A program made the translations under genes and the position numbers. Below the pieces are notes generated by a model that had not been told where the DNA came from, searched no databases, and was given only the letters and a program-made list of their open reading frames with translations. A DNA stretch of 64,000 nt, from NCBI RefSeq assembly GCF_003668995.1, contig NZ_CP033068.1, forward strand, positions 2,852,001-2,916,000. Reading direction: 5' to 3'. Positions 52,934 to 61,497 of this stretch are shown here, piece by piece. Position 1 is the stretch's first letter. Each line of letters starts with the position of its first letter. This DNA is from Flavobacterium sp. 140616W15 (GTDB lineage: Bacteria; Bacteroidota; Bacteroidia; Flavobacteriales; Flavobacteriaceae).

Positions 52934-54712
52934 ATGAAAGAATTACGTTATTTAAACAAATATTTTATTAAATATAAATATAGTTTTTCCTTAGGGATTT
53001 TTATCACAATAATCGCACAAATATTCTCGCTATTTACTCCTAAACTAATAAGTAAGTCATTAAGTGCTATTGAAACGTTTGACAAACTCCCTGAATCCCA
53101 GAAAGCATCAGAGGCAGTTTTATCTTTTTACAGAGAAGGACTAATACACAATGTTTTATTAATTATCGCCACAACAATCGTTGCCGGGTTCCTTACTTTT
53201 TTAATGCGCCAAACCTTAATTGTAATGTCTCGTCACATTGAATTTGACTTAAAAAATGAGGTTTTTCAGCAATACGAAAGACTCTCTCAAAACTTTTACA
53301 AACAAAATCGTACAGGTGATTTAATGAATCGTATTAGCGAAGACGTTTCTAAGGTTCGAATGTATGTAGGCCCAGCAGTAATGTACACCATCAATACTTT
53401 TATCCGCTTTGCAATCGTAATCATATACATGTATAGCGTTTCGCCGCTTTTAACTTTATATACTATATTACCATTACCTATATTATCCTATTGCATTTTT
53501 AAATTAAGCACCGAAATAAATAAACGAAGCACTGTTTTTCAGCAATATTTATCAAAAGTATCGAGCTTCACACAAGAAATTTTTTCAGGAATCCGAGTTA
53601 TAAAAGCCTATTCATTAGAAAATCAACATCAGAATAATATGATTGATCTAGCAAATGAAAGCAAAAGTAAAAGTTTGAATCTTGCTAAAGTACAATCTTT
53701 ATTTGGCCCACTGATGATTGCTTTAATCGGAATAAGCAACCTTGTAGTAATTTATTTTGGTGGTGTAATGTACATTAACGGAAGTATTAAAAGTCTTGGA
53801 ACAATAGCTGAGTTCATTTTATATGTAAATATGCTTACGTGGCCAGTTGCTTCACTTGGATGGGTTTCTTCAATGGTACAAGAAGCCGAAGCATCTCAAA
53901 AAAGACTTAATGAGTTCTTAAAAATTGAACCTGAAATTAAAAACAATAATCCAAACCACTCTACTATCGAAGGGACAATTTCTTTTGAGAATGTAACCTA
54001 TACTTATGAAGACACCAATATAACCGCTCTTAATGATGTTACTTTTACAGTAAAAAAAGGTGAAACTTTGGCTATTTTAGGTAAAACTGGTTCTGGAAAA
54101 TCAACTATATTATCTTTGATATCTCGCTTGTACGATGTCTCACAAGGACAAATTACCATAGATGGAATTGAAATAAGTAAATTAAACCTCAACGATTTAC
54201 GTAACAATATTGGTATTGTACCTCAAGATGCTTTTTTATTTTCTGACAGCATTAAAAACAATATTAAGTTTGGTAATCAAAATGCAACTGATGAAGAAGT
54301 TATCGAAGCTGCAAAAAACGCTGTTGTTCATGACAACATTATTAACTTTAACAAGCAGTACGACACTATCTTAGGCGAAAGAGGAATCACTCTTTCTGGC
54401 GGACAAAAACAGCGTGTTTCTATTGCCAGAGCAATCATAAAAAATCCTGCTATTTTACTTTTCGATGACTGTTTATCTGCTGTAGATACTGAGACTGAAG
54501 AAACCATTTTAAACAACTTATTTGAAATTTGCAAAGACAAAACTACCATAATTGTTAGCCATCGAGTGTCATCTGCCAAAAACGCTGATCGAATTATTAT
54601 ACTTGAAGAAGGAAAAATCATCCAACAAGGTTCTCATAATCAATTGATAAATCAAGAAGGGTATTATTCAGCATTATATTTAAAACAACTTTCCGAAAAA
54701 GAATCACTTTAA
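52934..54712 (+). CDS. MsbA/LmrA-type ABC exporter (fused permease-ATPase)
   Basis: A 592-residue half-transporter. Six N-terminal helices (residues about 15-320) precede an ATPase with Walker A LGKTGSGKST, Q-loop VPQDAFLFSDS, signature LSGGQKQRVSIARAI, Walker B LLFDDCLSAVD and His in IIVSHRVSSAK. ATG 52934 (MKELRYLNKY) is preferred to an in-frame TTG at 52865 that adds a non-family segment. It probably acts as a homodimer exporting lipids or drugs; the substrate is unknown. Confidence 0.93.
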   Translation: MKELRYLNKYFIKYKYSFSLGIFITIIAQIFSLFTPKLISKSLSAIETFDKLPESQKASEAVLSFYREGLIHNVLLIIATTIVAGFLTFLMRQTLIVMSRHIEFDLKNEVFQQYERLSQNFYKQNRTGDLMNRISEDVSKVRMYVGPAVMYTINTFIRFAIVIIYMYSVSPLLTLYTILPLPILSYCIFKLSTEINKRSTVFQQYLSKVSSFTQEIFSGIRVIKAYSLENQHQNNMIDLANESKSKSLNLAKVQSLFGPLMIALIGISNLVVIYFGGVMYINGSIKSLGTIAEFILYVNMLTWPVASLGWVSSMVQEAEASQKRLNEFLKIEPEIKNNNPNHSTIEGTISFENVTYTYEDTNITALNDVTFTVKKGETLAILGKTGSGKSTILSLISRLYDVSQGQITIDGIEISKLNLNDLRNNIGIVPQDAFLFSDSIKNNIKFGNQNATDEEVIEAAKNAVVHDNIINFNKQYDTILGERGITLSGGQKQRVSIARAIIKNPAILLFDDCLSAVDTETEETILNNLFEICKDKTTIIVSHRVSSAKNADRIIILEEGKIIQQGSHNQLINQEGYYSALYLKQLSEKESL

Positions 54713-54781
54713 TTGTTGTATAATAAATAAATTTTTATGATTTTTGATTGCTATTAAATAAAAAAATCGATAGAACGGATT

Positions 54782-55159
54782 ATGAGAGAAAATGACATGT
54801 TAGAAAAAGAAGAGATTTTTTCTAAAGTACTACGAGCAGGAAGAAGGACCTATTTCTTTGATGTAAGAGCTACAAAAGCAGACGATTACTATATCACGAT
54901 TACCGAAAGCAAGAAATTCACAGAAGAAGATGGATCGTTCCATTTTAAGAAACATAAAATTTACTTGTACAAAGAAGATTTTAGTGCTTTTGCAGAAATT
55001 TTAGGAGAAATGACTTCTTATGTTTTAAACCACAAAGGAGAGGAAGTAATCTCTGAAAGACATCAGAAAGATTTCAAGAAAGAATACAGTTCTGACAAAG
55101 AAGAACCAGTATTATCACATAGGTCGAGTTTTACAGATATTGATTTTGATGACATCTAA
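54782..55159 (+). CDS. DUF3276 / PUR-family nucleic-acid-binding protein
   Basis: A 125-residue protein of the DUF3276 family, which resembles the PUR-alpha nucleic-acid-binding fold. The sequence RAGRRTYFFDVRATKADDYY and FHFKKHKIYLYKEDF is characteristic. The last 35 residues are polar and probably disordered. It is conserved in Bacteroidota, with binding to purine-rich DNA or RNA inferred. It follows the ABC exporter by 69 bases and ends at a terminator. Confidence 0.85.
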   Translation: MRENDMLEKEEIFSKVLRAGRRTYFFDVRATKADDYYITITESKKFTEEDGSFHFKKHKIYLYKEDFSAFAEILGEMTSYVLNHKGEEVISERHQKDFKKEYSSDKEEPVLSHRSSFTDIDFDDI

Positions 55160-55181
55160 TCAATTTACTGTTAAGAAGTAG

Positions 55182-55217
55182 AAAGTCCAAAATCTAGTCA
55201 ATTTTTGGGCTTTTTTT
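55182..55217 (+). terminator. Terminator after the DUF3276 gene
   Basis: AAAGTCCAAAA pairs with TTTTGGGCTTT (one G-U), followed by a T-run. Confidence 0.82.
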
Positions 55218-55246
55218 ATATCTCTTAAATTTCAAAAATTCCAACA

Positions 55247-55798
55247 ATGGAAGTAAATTTATTAATATTACCTGGCTTAGGAAATTCTGGTGATAAACAC
55301 TGGCAAACTTATTGGCATAATAAATTCAAAAACTCAATTCGTTTAGTTCACGACAATTGGGACGAACCTATCCGTGAGGAATGGATTAAAAGACTAAACG
55401 AAGAAATTTCTAAACTTGACAAACCAACTATCTTAGTTGCCCATAGCCTAGCCGTTTCTCTTGTTATGCATTGGGCAAAAACGAATAATAATCCTCATAT
55501 TGTAGGTGCATTACTTGTTGCTCCTGCCGATGTAGACTCCCCTCAACACACTCCTGAATGCATACGGAATTTTTCTCCTATGCCAATTATCAAATTACCA
55601 TTTCCCTCTATAGTTGTAGCCAGTGAAAATGATCCTTATGCATCCTTTGAAAGAAAAGAATATTTCGCTAAGATGTGGGGCAGTGACTTTGTAAATGTTG
55701 GAAGAAAAGGACACATCAACTCCGATTCAGATTTAAAATACTGGGAAGAAGGTCAATTAATATTAGAACAATTAATTGTGAAAATTGACTTAAGATAA
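55247..55798 (+). CDS. RBBP9/YdeN-family alpha/beta hydrolase
   Basis: A 183-residue serine hydrolase of the RBBP9/YdeN family. It opens with LLILPGLGNSGDKHWQTYW, and the nucleophile Ser lies in VAHSLAVSLV. Catalytic Asp (ASENDPYASF) and His (RKGHINSDSD) follow. Small hydrolases of this family have poorly known substrates. It stands between two terminators, apparently monocistronic. Confidence 0.9.
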   Translation: MEVNLLILPGLGNSGDKHWQTYWHNKFKNSIRLVHDNWDEPIREEWIKRLNEEISKLDKPTILVAHSLAVSLVMHWAKTNNNPHIVGALLVAPADVDSPQHTPECIRNFSPMPIIKLPFPSIVVASENDPYASFERKEYFAKMWGSDFVNVGRKGHINSDSDLKYWEEGQLILEQLIVKIDLR

Positions 55799-55891
55799 AA
55801 ATTTTAGCCGCAGTACTCAGTCTCAGTTTACACTCTAGGTCTACAATCTCAGCTTGAGTTATCGCAAACCGAAACGGCGACTGTAAACTAA

Positions 55892-56227
55892 TTAACCTAT
55901 TCTTAACCCGTTTTCGATTTTAAAATCCGGTGCTAACAAAACAACATCTCCATCCTCTCCTACTGCTCCAATTACTAAACATTCGCTCATAAATTTCCCT
56001 ATTTGTTTTCTAGGAAAATTAACCACACCCACGATTTGTCTAGCTATTAAATCTTCTTTTGAATATCGTTTGGTAATTTGCGCCGATGATTTACGAATTC
56101 CGATCTCTGTTCCAAAATCAATTGTAAGCTGATAAGCCGGTTTACGAGCCTCTGGAAAATCATCCACTTGCATGATTGTTCCCACTCTCATTTCTACTCT
56201 TTCAAATTCTGACCAAGTTAAATCCAT
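55892..56227 (-). CDS. tRNA-binding domain protein, CsaA-like
   Basis: A 111-residue protein consisting of one OB-fold tRNA-binding domain of the CsaA/Trbp111 type. Motifs are FERVEMRVGTI, ARKPAYQLTIDFG, SSAQIT and QIVGVVNFPRKQIG. CsaA is described as a tRNA-binding protein with chaperone or secretion-related activity. The length equals stand-alone CsaA. It is encoded alone on the minus strand between plus-strand hydrolase genes. Confidence 0.9.
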   Translation of the reverse strand: MDLTWSEFERVEMRVGTIMQVDDFPEARKPAYQLTIDFGTEIGIRKSSAQITKRYSKEDLIARQIVGVVNFPRKQIGKFMSECLVIGAVGEDGDVVLLAPDFKIENGLRIG

Positions 56228-56364
56228 GTTTTATTTTACTAAATTATTATTCCGCAATCTATTAATATTGTAAGGATTACGACTAATTCTATAACGTATA
56301 TTTTTTTTATAGCTTTTACTTTTACAAAAATCTAATAATCAGCTCTAATTTTAAAAATATAAAA

Positions 56365-57258
56365 ATGGAAAATATTCAAACTAACCCTAGCGAATCTCTA
56401 AGAGATTCACAGTTTAACTTAACTCAACCATCTACAGACAAATATATAGAAACTGCCCCAAATGTAAAGCTGTATGTAAAAGATTATGGTCAAGGAAAAC
56501 CTGTTATTCTTATCCATGGCTGGCCACTTTCTAATGAAATGTGGGAATACCAAATAGACTTCCTTGTTCAAAATAATTATAGAGTAATTGCCTATGACCG
56601 TCGCGGATTTGGTAAATCTTCTCAACCTTGGGACGGATATGATTACGATAGTTTAACCGATGATCTAAACGAAATTATAGAGCAATTAGAGCTAGAAGAC
56701 GCTACTCTCGTAGGTTTCTCGATGGGCGGTGGTGAAGTAGTGCGCTACTTTAGCCGTCATGGCGGAAAAAGAGTTACCAAAGTCGCTCTAATTTCTTCGA
56801 TTATTCCCTTTTTATTAAAAACTGATGACAACCCTGATGGCCATCCAAAAGAGAAAAGTGAAGCTACTGCAACCGCTATTAAAGAGGATAGAATAGAATT
56901 TTTAGATAATTTCGGAAAAACTTTTTTTGGAGTTACAATCATCAACCGTCCATTAAGTACTTCGTTATTGGAGTATTATAAAATGTTATGCACATTTGCT
57001 TCTCCTCGTGCTACATTAAAATGTGCAGAATCATTTTCGACAACTGATTTTAGAGATGAACTTGATAGCATAAATGTGCCAACCTTAATTATTCATGGTG
57101 ATGCTGACAAAATAGTTCCAATTGACCTTACTTCAAAAAAAGCTGCTGAATCAATTCAGAACAATACTTATATCATTTATGAGGGCGAACCACATGGATT
57201 ATTTTATACTGAAAGAGACAGGCTAAATTCAGATTTACTAAATTTTTTAAATTCATAG
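56365..57258 (+). CDS. Alpha/beta hydrolase, non-heme haloperoxidase/esterase type
   Basis: A 297-residue alpha/beta hydrolase resembling cofactor-free chloroperoxidases. HGWPLSNEMWEYQ forms the oxyanion region, Ser lies in VGFSMGGGEVVRY, Asp in IHGDADKIVP and His in GEPHGLFYTERD. The N-terminal 28 residues, including a Ser/Thr/Gln-rich stretch, are extra compared with most family members. Its physiological substrate is unknown. A terminator follows. Confidence 0.9.
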   Translation: MENIQTNPSESLRDSQFNLTQPSTDKYIETAPNVKLYVKDYGQGKPVILIHGWPLSNEMWEYQIDFLVQNNYRVIAYDRRGFGKSSQPWDGYDYDSLTDDLNEIIEQLELEDATLVGFSMGGGEVVRYFSRHGGKRVTKVALISSIIPFLLKTDDNPDGHPKEKSEATATAIKEDRIEFLDNFGKTFFGVTIINRPLSTSLLEYYKMLCTFASPRATLKCAESFSTTDFRDELDSINVPTLIIHGDADKIVPIDLTSKKAAESIQNNTYIIYEGEPHGLFYTERDRLNSDLLNFLNS

Positions 57259-57267
57259 ATCACTTAT

Positions 57268-57322
57268 AAATACCCCAAGCACTATTTCCTTTTAAATAAA
57301 AGCTTCTTGGGGTATTTTTTTT
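57268..57322 (+). terminator. Terminator after the haloperoxidase-like gene
   Basis: AAATACCCCAAG (57268-57279) pairs with CTTGGGGTATTT (57306-57317), followed by T's. Confidence 0.85.
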
Positions 57323-57355
57323 ACACTTATAGTCTCTTATGCAGATTTTTAAAGC

Positions 57356-57363
57356 TAAATTTG
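57356..57363 (+). promoter_or_regulatory. -7 box of the thioredoxin-like gene
   Basis: TAAATTTG fits TAnnTTTG, 22 bases before the ATG at 57386. Confidence 0.6.
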
Positions 57364-57385
57364 AATAATTAATTTTTCTATAAAA

Positions 57386-57940
57386 ATGGCTAAGACTCTT
57401 TCAAACATGTTACCTCTTGGTACTTTGGCTCCACAATTTAAACTAAAAGATACTAATTCTAATTTTGAATATTCTTATAGCGACATAAAAGGTTCTAAAG
57501 GAACTCTTGTTATGTTTATATGCAATCATTGTCCGTATGTACTGCATGTAATAGAAGAAATTGTTATGATTGCCAACGATTATCGTGTACAAGGAATTGG
57601 CATTGTAGCCATTTCCAGTAATGATGTGACTAAATACCCTGAGGATGGTCCCGAACTAATGACCGAATTTGCCTTTACACATAAAATAGATTTTCCATAT
57701 CTATATGATGAAAGCCAGGAAGTAGCCAAAGCTTATGATGCAGCATGTACACCTGACTTTTACTTATTTGACAATCAGGATAAATTATTTTATCGCGGAC
57801 AGCTGGATGATTCAAGACCTGGAAACGGAATTACTCTTAGCGGAAGCGATTTAAGAAACGCTATAGATTCCTTAATTTACAACCGAAATATTAAAAATCC
57901 ACAGAAACCAAGTATGGGTTGTAATATTAAATGGAAATAA
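57386..57940 (+). CDS. Thioredoxin-fold, AhpC/TSA-like family protein
   Basis: A 184-residue thioredoxin-superfamily protein. The active-site motif is CNHCPYV (C-N-H-C), near residue 47, instead of the C-G-P-C of thioredoxin; this variant is usual for the group with the flanking MFICNHCPYVLHVIEE. The end PSMGCNIKWK is also characteristic. No signal peptide is seen. It probably acts as a thiol peroxidase or reductase; function is inferred. Confidence 0.88.
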   Translation: MAKTLSNMLPLGTLAPQFKLKDTNSNFEYSYSDIKGSKGTLVMFICNHCPYVLHVIEEIVMIANDYRVQGIGIVAISSNDVTKYPEDGPELMTEFAFTHKIDFPYLYDESQEVAKAYDAACTPDFYLFDNQDKLFYRGQLDDSRPGNGITLSGSDLRNAIDSLIYNRNIKNPQKPSMGCNIKWK

Positions 57941-57965
57941 AAGCTAATCATTAAATAAGTTTGAT

Positions 57966-58140
57966 TAACTTTGCAAATCATAATAAATCATCTCATGTTG
58001 AGCATTATACAATTGACGGTTATTTCGTTGTTGTTTTCTTTTACAAGAAAACCACGTGTCGTTGTATTAAATTCGCACACCAAGGCCTTCGTTAATTAGG
58101 CCTCCGTCTATTTCAATTTCTTCTTTCAGGCGGAGGATTA
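57966..58140 (+). promoter_or_regulatory. Candidate RNA leader: promoter, small ORF and two mutually exclusive hairpins
   Basis: The -7 box TAACTTTG (57966-57973) precedes an ORF at 57995-58099. Hairpin A pairs AGGCC (58083-58087) with GGCCT (58099-58103). Hairpin B pairs CCTCCGTC (58101-58108) with GGCGGAGG (58129-58136). They share bases 58101-58103, so only one can form. The ORF stop (58097-58099) sits in hairpin A. No T-run follows B. Confidence 0.45.
57995..58099 (+). CDS. Possible 34-residue leader peptide
   Basis: The ORF begins MLSIIQLTVISLLFSF, then has TRKPRVVV, and ends at TAG inside a hairpin. It starts 22 bases after a -7 box. The hydrophobic first half followed by a basic R-K-P-R segment looks like a translated leader or a tiny membrane peptide. 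Evidence is position and structure only; no homologue is recognised. Confidence 0.4.
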   Translation: MLSIIQLTVISLLFSFTRKPRVVVLNSHTKAFVN

Positions 58141-58335
58141 CATTTTAAAATTTAGTTATTTTATTCTATTTACAAAGACTTCTTTCTTTGCATTAAAATT
58201 TCTACGCATTTTACAATTTCATAAATTTCGCATTTACAAATAAACATTAATCTGTATTTTAATTTAAAAACAAATACAAGGATTTTGAGATTGCCTAAAA
58301 CAAAAATCTCATTCAAATAAAAACACACAATAGAT

Positions 58336-58734
58336 ATGAAACCAACACCCACTTTCTGTACAACAGATTATCAACTCTTAAGGGAATTAATTTTAAAGAG
58401 TAAAAACTCAACAAACTCTAAAGAAGCTGGTCAACTTGCTCAAGAATTAGACCGAGCTATTATTAGCAAAGGAGATACCTTAGACGAATCAATCGTAAGA
58501 ATCAATTCGCACGTTACCATTGAAGATGTTAAGGCTAAAAAGCAAATGAAAATTCAAATTGTCTTACCTTCAAATGCTGACGTAAAAGAAGGAAGAATTT
58601 CTATTCTAGCTCCTTTAAGTGTTGCTATAATTGGCTTTAAAGAAAATGACGAAGTAGATTGGGAATTACCTGCTGGAATAAAAACTTTAAAAATAATTGC
58701 TGTATCTAACGTACTACCTGTAAGCAATCAATAA
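58336..58734 (+). CDS. GreA/GreB/Rnk-like protein
   Basis: A 132-residue protein whose C-terminal 85 residues form the GreA/GreB-type FKBP-like domain (INSHVTIEDVKAKKQMKIQI, GRISILAPLSVAIIGFKEND). The N-terminal part is shorter than the GreA coiled coil, so it resembles Rnk, an RNA-polymerase-binding regulator. Direct transcript-cleavage activity is unlikely. A 395-base spacer with a putative leader lies upstream and a terminator lies downstream. Confidence 0.85.
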   Translation: MKPTPTFCTTDYQLLRELILKSKNSTNSKEAGQLAQELDRAIISKGDTLDESIVRINSHVTIEDVKAKKQMKIQIVLPSNADVKEGRISILAPLSVAIIGFKENDEVDWELPAGIKTLKIIAVSNVLPVSNQ

Positions 58735-58740
58735 TTTTTT

Positions 58741-58769
58741 AAACACCTCACTTGTGAAGGTGTTTTTTT
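58741..58769 (+). terminator. Terminator after the GreA/Rnk-like gene
   Basis: AAACACC-TCAC pairs with GTGA-GGTGTTT (one bulged A), followed by a T-run. Confidence 0.82.
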
Positions 58770-58782
58770 ATGTCTGATTCAA

Positions 58783-58819
58783 AACAAAAAAACTATCCAG
58801 ATATCTCACCGAATAGTTT
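58783..58819 (-). terminator. Terminator after the cytochrome c gene
   Basis: On the minus strand AAACTAT pairs with ATAGTTT, followed by T's. Confidence 0.65.
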
Positions 58820-58844
58820 TATAATACTGATTATATAAATGCTT

Positions 58845-59147
58845 TTACAACTGTGAAGTAATATAATCTGAAATCGAAGCCATTTGTGCATCATCGAGAT
58901 GTGCTTTCTTTTGCATACGTACCAAGATAGGTTTCCAGTCTTCTTTCGAAAAATCTGTTGCTTTAAATAATTTATGGCATTTGCCACAATTATTATCATA
59001 TAAATTTTGCCCTCCAGCTACTGTTGGAGTAACATCTGCTGTTTTAACTGGCTCTGTAGTTTCTACAACTTTTACAGTTTCTTTTTTAACTGCACACGAA
59101 AAAACAATCACTGCTAATGCTGCTATGGTTAGGATTCTTGATTTCAT
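58845..59147 (-). CDS. Small c-type cytochrome lipoprotein
   Basis: A 100-residue predicted lipoprotein (VIVFSCAVK, Cys at 18) with one heme c site, CGKCH, and an axial-ligand candidate Met in LVRMQKKAHLDDAQM. A flexible Thr/Val-rich linker joins the anchor to the cytochrome domain. It is an electron carrier in the periplasm by inference; no partner oxidase is nearby. The PPIase gene lies upstream on the same strand with a terminator between. Confidence 0.88.
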   Translation of the reverse strand: MKSRILTIAALAVIVFSCAVKKETVKVVETTEPVKTADVTPTVAGGQNLYDNNCGKCHKLFKATDFSKEDWKPILVRMQKKAHLDDAQMASISDYITSQL

Positions 59148-59174
59148 TCTTTTAGTTTTTTTTCGTGTAAATAT

Positions 59175-59206
59175 AAAAAAAATCCCAAAACTCTCATTTT
59201 GGGATT
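59175..59206 (-). terminator. Terminator after the PPIase gene
   Basis: On the minus strand AATCCCAAAA pairs with TTTTGGGATT, followed by a T-run. Confidence 0.9.
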
Positions 59207-59241
59207 CAAATACTGCAAAATATAATTTTGCTTATTTTTTA

Positions 59242-60174
59242 TTATTTAACATCCATTAATTCTACGTCGAAAATTAAATTTGCGTTTGGTGGAATAACTC
59301 CTCCTGCTCCAGATGGACCGTATCCTAAGTGAGATGGAATTACAAAACGTGCTTTATCTCCAACTTTCAATAAAGCAATTCCTTCATCCCAACCTTCGAT
59401 AACCTGACCTTGACCTAATCTAAATTCGATTGGTTTTTTTCTTGGGTAAGAAGAATCAAACACCTTACCGTTATCTAATGAACCTTCGTAGTGAACTGCA
59501 ACTGTTTTTCCGTTTTCAGCTTTTTTACCATCACCTCTTTGGATAAATTGGTAACGTAAACCACTTTCCGTTTTTTCAAAACCTGCTGCCAATTTTTCTA
59601 TTGCAGCTTCTGCTTCTGCTTTCATAGCAGCATCACGTTTGTTACGTTCTCCTTTAAAAGCAATAAAAGCTTCGATAGCATTCCATTTTTCAGCTTCTTC
59701 TCCTACTCTTACAATTTCAACACTAGTTAATTCATCTCCTTGAGCAATTGCATCAACAATATCCTGTCCTTCTACTACGTGACCAAAAACAGTATGTTTT
59801 CCGTCTAACCAGCTTGTTGGAACGTGAGTAATATAAAATTGAGAACCATTAGTTCCAGGTCCTGAATTTGCCATTGCCAAAACTCCTGGACGATCATGTT
59901 TTAAACTTGGGTGAAATTCATCATCAAATTTATATCCAGGGCCACCAGTTCCAGTTCCTTGTGGACAACCACCTTGAATCATGAAATCAGGAATTACTCT
60001 GTGAAATTTTAATCCATCGTAAAACTTATTTCCTTGTGGTTTACTCTTATTTTCTAAATTTCCTTCAGCTAAACCTACGAAGTTACCAACTGTTCCAGGT
60101 GTTAAATCGTGAGCTAATTTTACTAAAATCGAACCTTTACTAGTGTTGAATTTAGCGTATATTCCGTTTTCCAT
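59242..60174 (-). CDS. Cyclophilin-FKBP fusion peptidyl-prolyl isomerase
   Basis: A 310-residue dual PPIase. Residues 1-155 are a cyclophilin ([42 protein letters not shown]). A charged helical linker follows, and residues about 205-310 form an FKBP domain ([54 protein letters not shown]). No signal peptide, so it is cytosolic. Such dual-family immunophilins are known from Flavobacterium and a few protists. A -7 box lies 25 bases upstream. Confidence 0.95.
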   Translation of the reverse strand: MENGIYAKFNTSKGSILVKLAHDLTPGTVGNFVGLAEGNLENKSKPQGNKFYDGLKFHRVIPDFMIQGGCPQGTGTGGPGYKFDDEFHPSLKHDRPGVLAMANSGPGTNGSQFYITHVPTSWLDGKHTVFGHVVEGQDIVDAIAQGDELTSVEIVRVGEEAEKWNAIEAFIAFKGERNKRDAAMKAEAEAAIEKLAAGFEKTESGLRYQFIQRGDGKKAENGKTVAVHYEGSLDNGKVFDSSYPRKKPIEFRLGQGQVIEGWDEGIALLKVGDKARFVIPSHLGYGPSGAGGVIPPNANLIFDVELMDVK

Positions 60175-60198
60175 TTTATATTTTTTTTATTTGATGAG

Positions 60199-60206
60199 CA
60201 AATTTA
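60199..60206 (-). promoter_or_regulatory. PPIase promoter -7 box
   Basis: On the minus strand it reads TAAATTTG, 24 bases before the ATG at 60174. Confidence 0.6.
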
Positions 60207-60235
60207 CGAATTAATTTGATATTCGTTTATCCTTT

Positions 60236-61396
60236 CTATTTTTTAGATTTATATGTTAATCCATAAACCGTTAATGCCAATAATGCTAAAACAGCACATC
60301 CTATAGCTACAGCATGCCATCCTCCTAATTTCCACAAAAACAATCCGTAAGCTGAACCTGCCGCTGTTCCTAAAAAGCTAAACGACATAAATACTGTATT
60401 TAATCTATTTCTAGCTTCTGGCAATAACGAATAAACTCTGGTTTGGTTAGAAATATGAACTCCTTGAATTCCTATATCGATACAAACTATTCCTATAATG
60501 ATTCCTACAATGCTACTTCCTGAAAAGTAAAAAATAATAAAACTAATTAACATCAATAAACAACCATATCCTACAGCTATTCTTGAGTTTCCTTTATCTC
60601 CTAATCTTCCGACTAATGGAGCTGCCAAAGCGCCCGATGCTCCAACAATACCAAAAAGACCTATCGTTGAACTGCTAAAATGAAACGGAGCGTCTGATAA
60701 CAACAATACCATTGTTGTCCAGAAAGCCCCAAACTGTGCAAAACAAAATGCATTGATTATTGTTGCTTCTCGTAATAAAGGTTGTGTTTTTATAAGTGTA
60801 AAAAGCGATTGCAATAATTGTCCGTATGAACCATGAAACACTGGTTTATTGTATGGGAATTGTCTTTGCATAACAAAAAACATTAGTAAACATATTCCAG
60901 CTGCAATCCAGAACATAGATCGCCAACCCCAAAGATCACCTATAATTCCACTTAAAGTTCTAGATAATAAAATTCCGACAAGCAAACCACTCATAATCGT
61001 TCCCACAACTTTACCTCGCTGGCTAGGTTCACTTAAAGAAGCTGCCAAAGGCAAAATTAACTGAGGAACTATGGAGGTGATTCCGATAAGAAGCGATGCA
61101 ATTTCTAAAACTAAAAAACTTTGGGCTGTAGCCGCTATAACCAAGGCAACTACTGTTGCAAGTGTGGTTATCAAAATTTGTTTTTTACGCTCTATTTTAT
61201 CACCAAGCGGTACCATAAAGAAAAGACCGATGGCATAGCCTGCTTGAGTAAGATAAGTTATTGTTCCCGCATCAGCTTCAGGGATTTTAAATTCATTGGC
61301 AATTAAAACAATTAAAGGCTGACAATAATAAAGGTTTGCAACTATAAGTCCAGTGCAAACTGCCATAAACATGACACTAGTTTTGGATAAATTCAT
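60236..61396 (-). CDS. MFS transporter
   Basis: A 386-residue 12-helix major facilitator protein, similar in length and pattern to sugar-efflux/drug antiporters. The helix 2-3 loop carries MVPLGDKIERKKQI, and later AAPLVGRLGDKGNSRIA marks the second-half repeat. ATG 61396 lies four bases from a -7 box, so the message may be leaderless. The substrate is unknown. It is separated from the upstream four-gene operon by 101 bases. Confidence 0.9.
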   Translation of the reverse strand: MNLSKTSVMFMAVCTGLIVANLYYCQPLIVLIANEFKIPEADAGTITYLTQAGYAIGLFFMVPLGDKIERKKQILITTLATVVALVIAATAQSFLVLEIASLLIGITSIVPQLILPLAASLSEPSQRGKVVGTIMSGLLVGILLSRTLSGIIGDLWGWRSMFWIAAGICLLMFFVMQRQFPYNKPVFHGSYGQLLQSLFTLIKTQPLLREATIINAFCFAQFGAFWTTMVLLLSDAPFHFSSSTIGLFGIVGASGALAAPLVGRLGDKGNSRIAVGYGCLLMLISFIIFYFSGSSIVGIIIGIVCIDIGIQGVHISNQTRVYSLLPEARNRLNTVFMSFSFLGTAAGSAYGLFLWKLGGWHAVAIGCAVLALLALTVYGLTYKSKK

Positions 61397-61400
61397 TTTG

Positions 61401-61428
61401 CAAAAATACTACTCTAATCTTTAACAAA
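61401..61428 (-). promoter_or_regulatory. MFS gene promoter abutting the start codon
   Basis: On the minus strand TTTG (61425-61428), a 16-base spacer and TATTTTTG (61401-61408), ending 4 bases before ATG 61396. Confidence 0.6.
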
Positions 61429-61497
61429 ACTTAAAAAAAAACATAAAATTCCCCAAAAGCAATTCTACCAAGGCTTAAGCTTCTGTAATTCTGAAGC

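Noticed and set aside
58000..58138. Minus-strand coding frame opposite the candidate leader
   Set aside because: It is interrupted by a stop after about 23 codons and lacks a start or neighbours on that strand.
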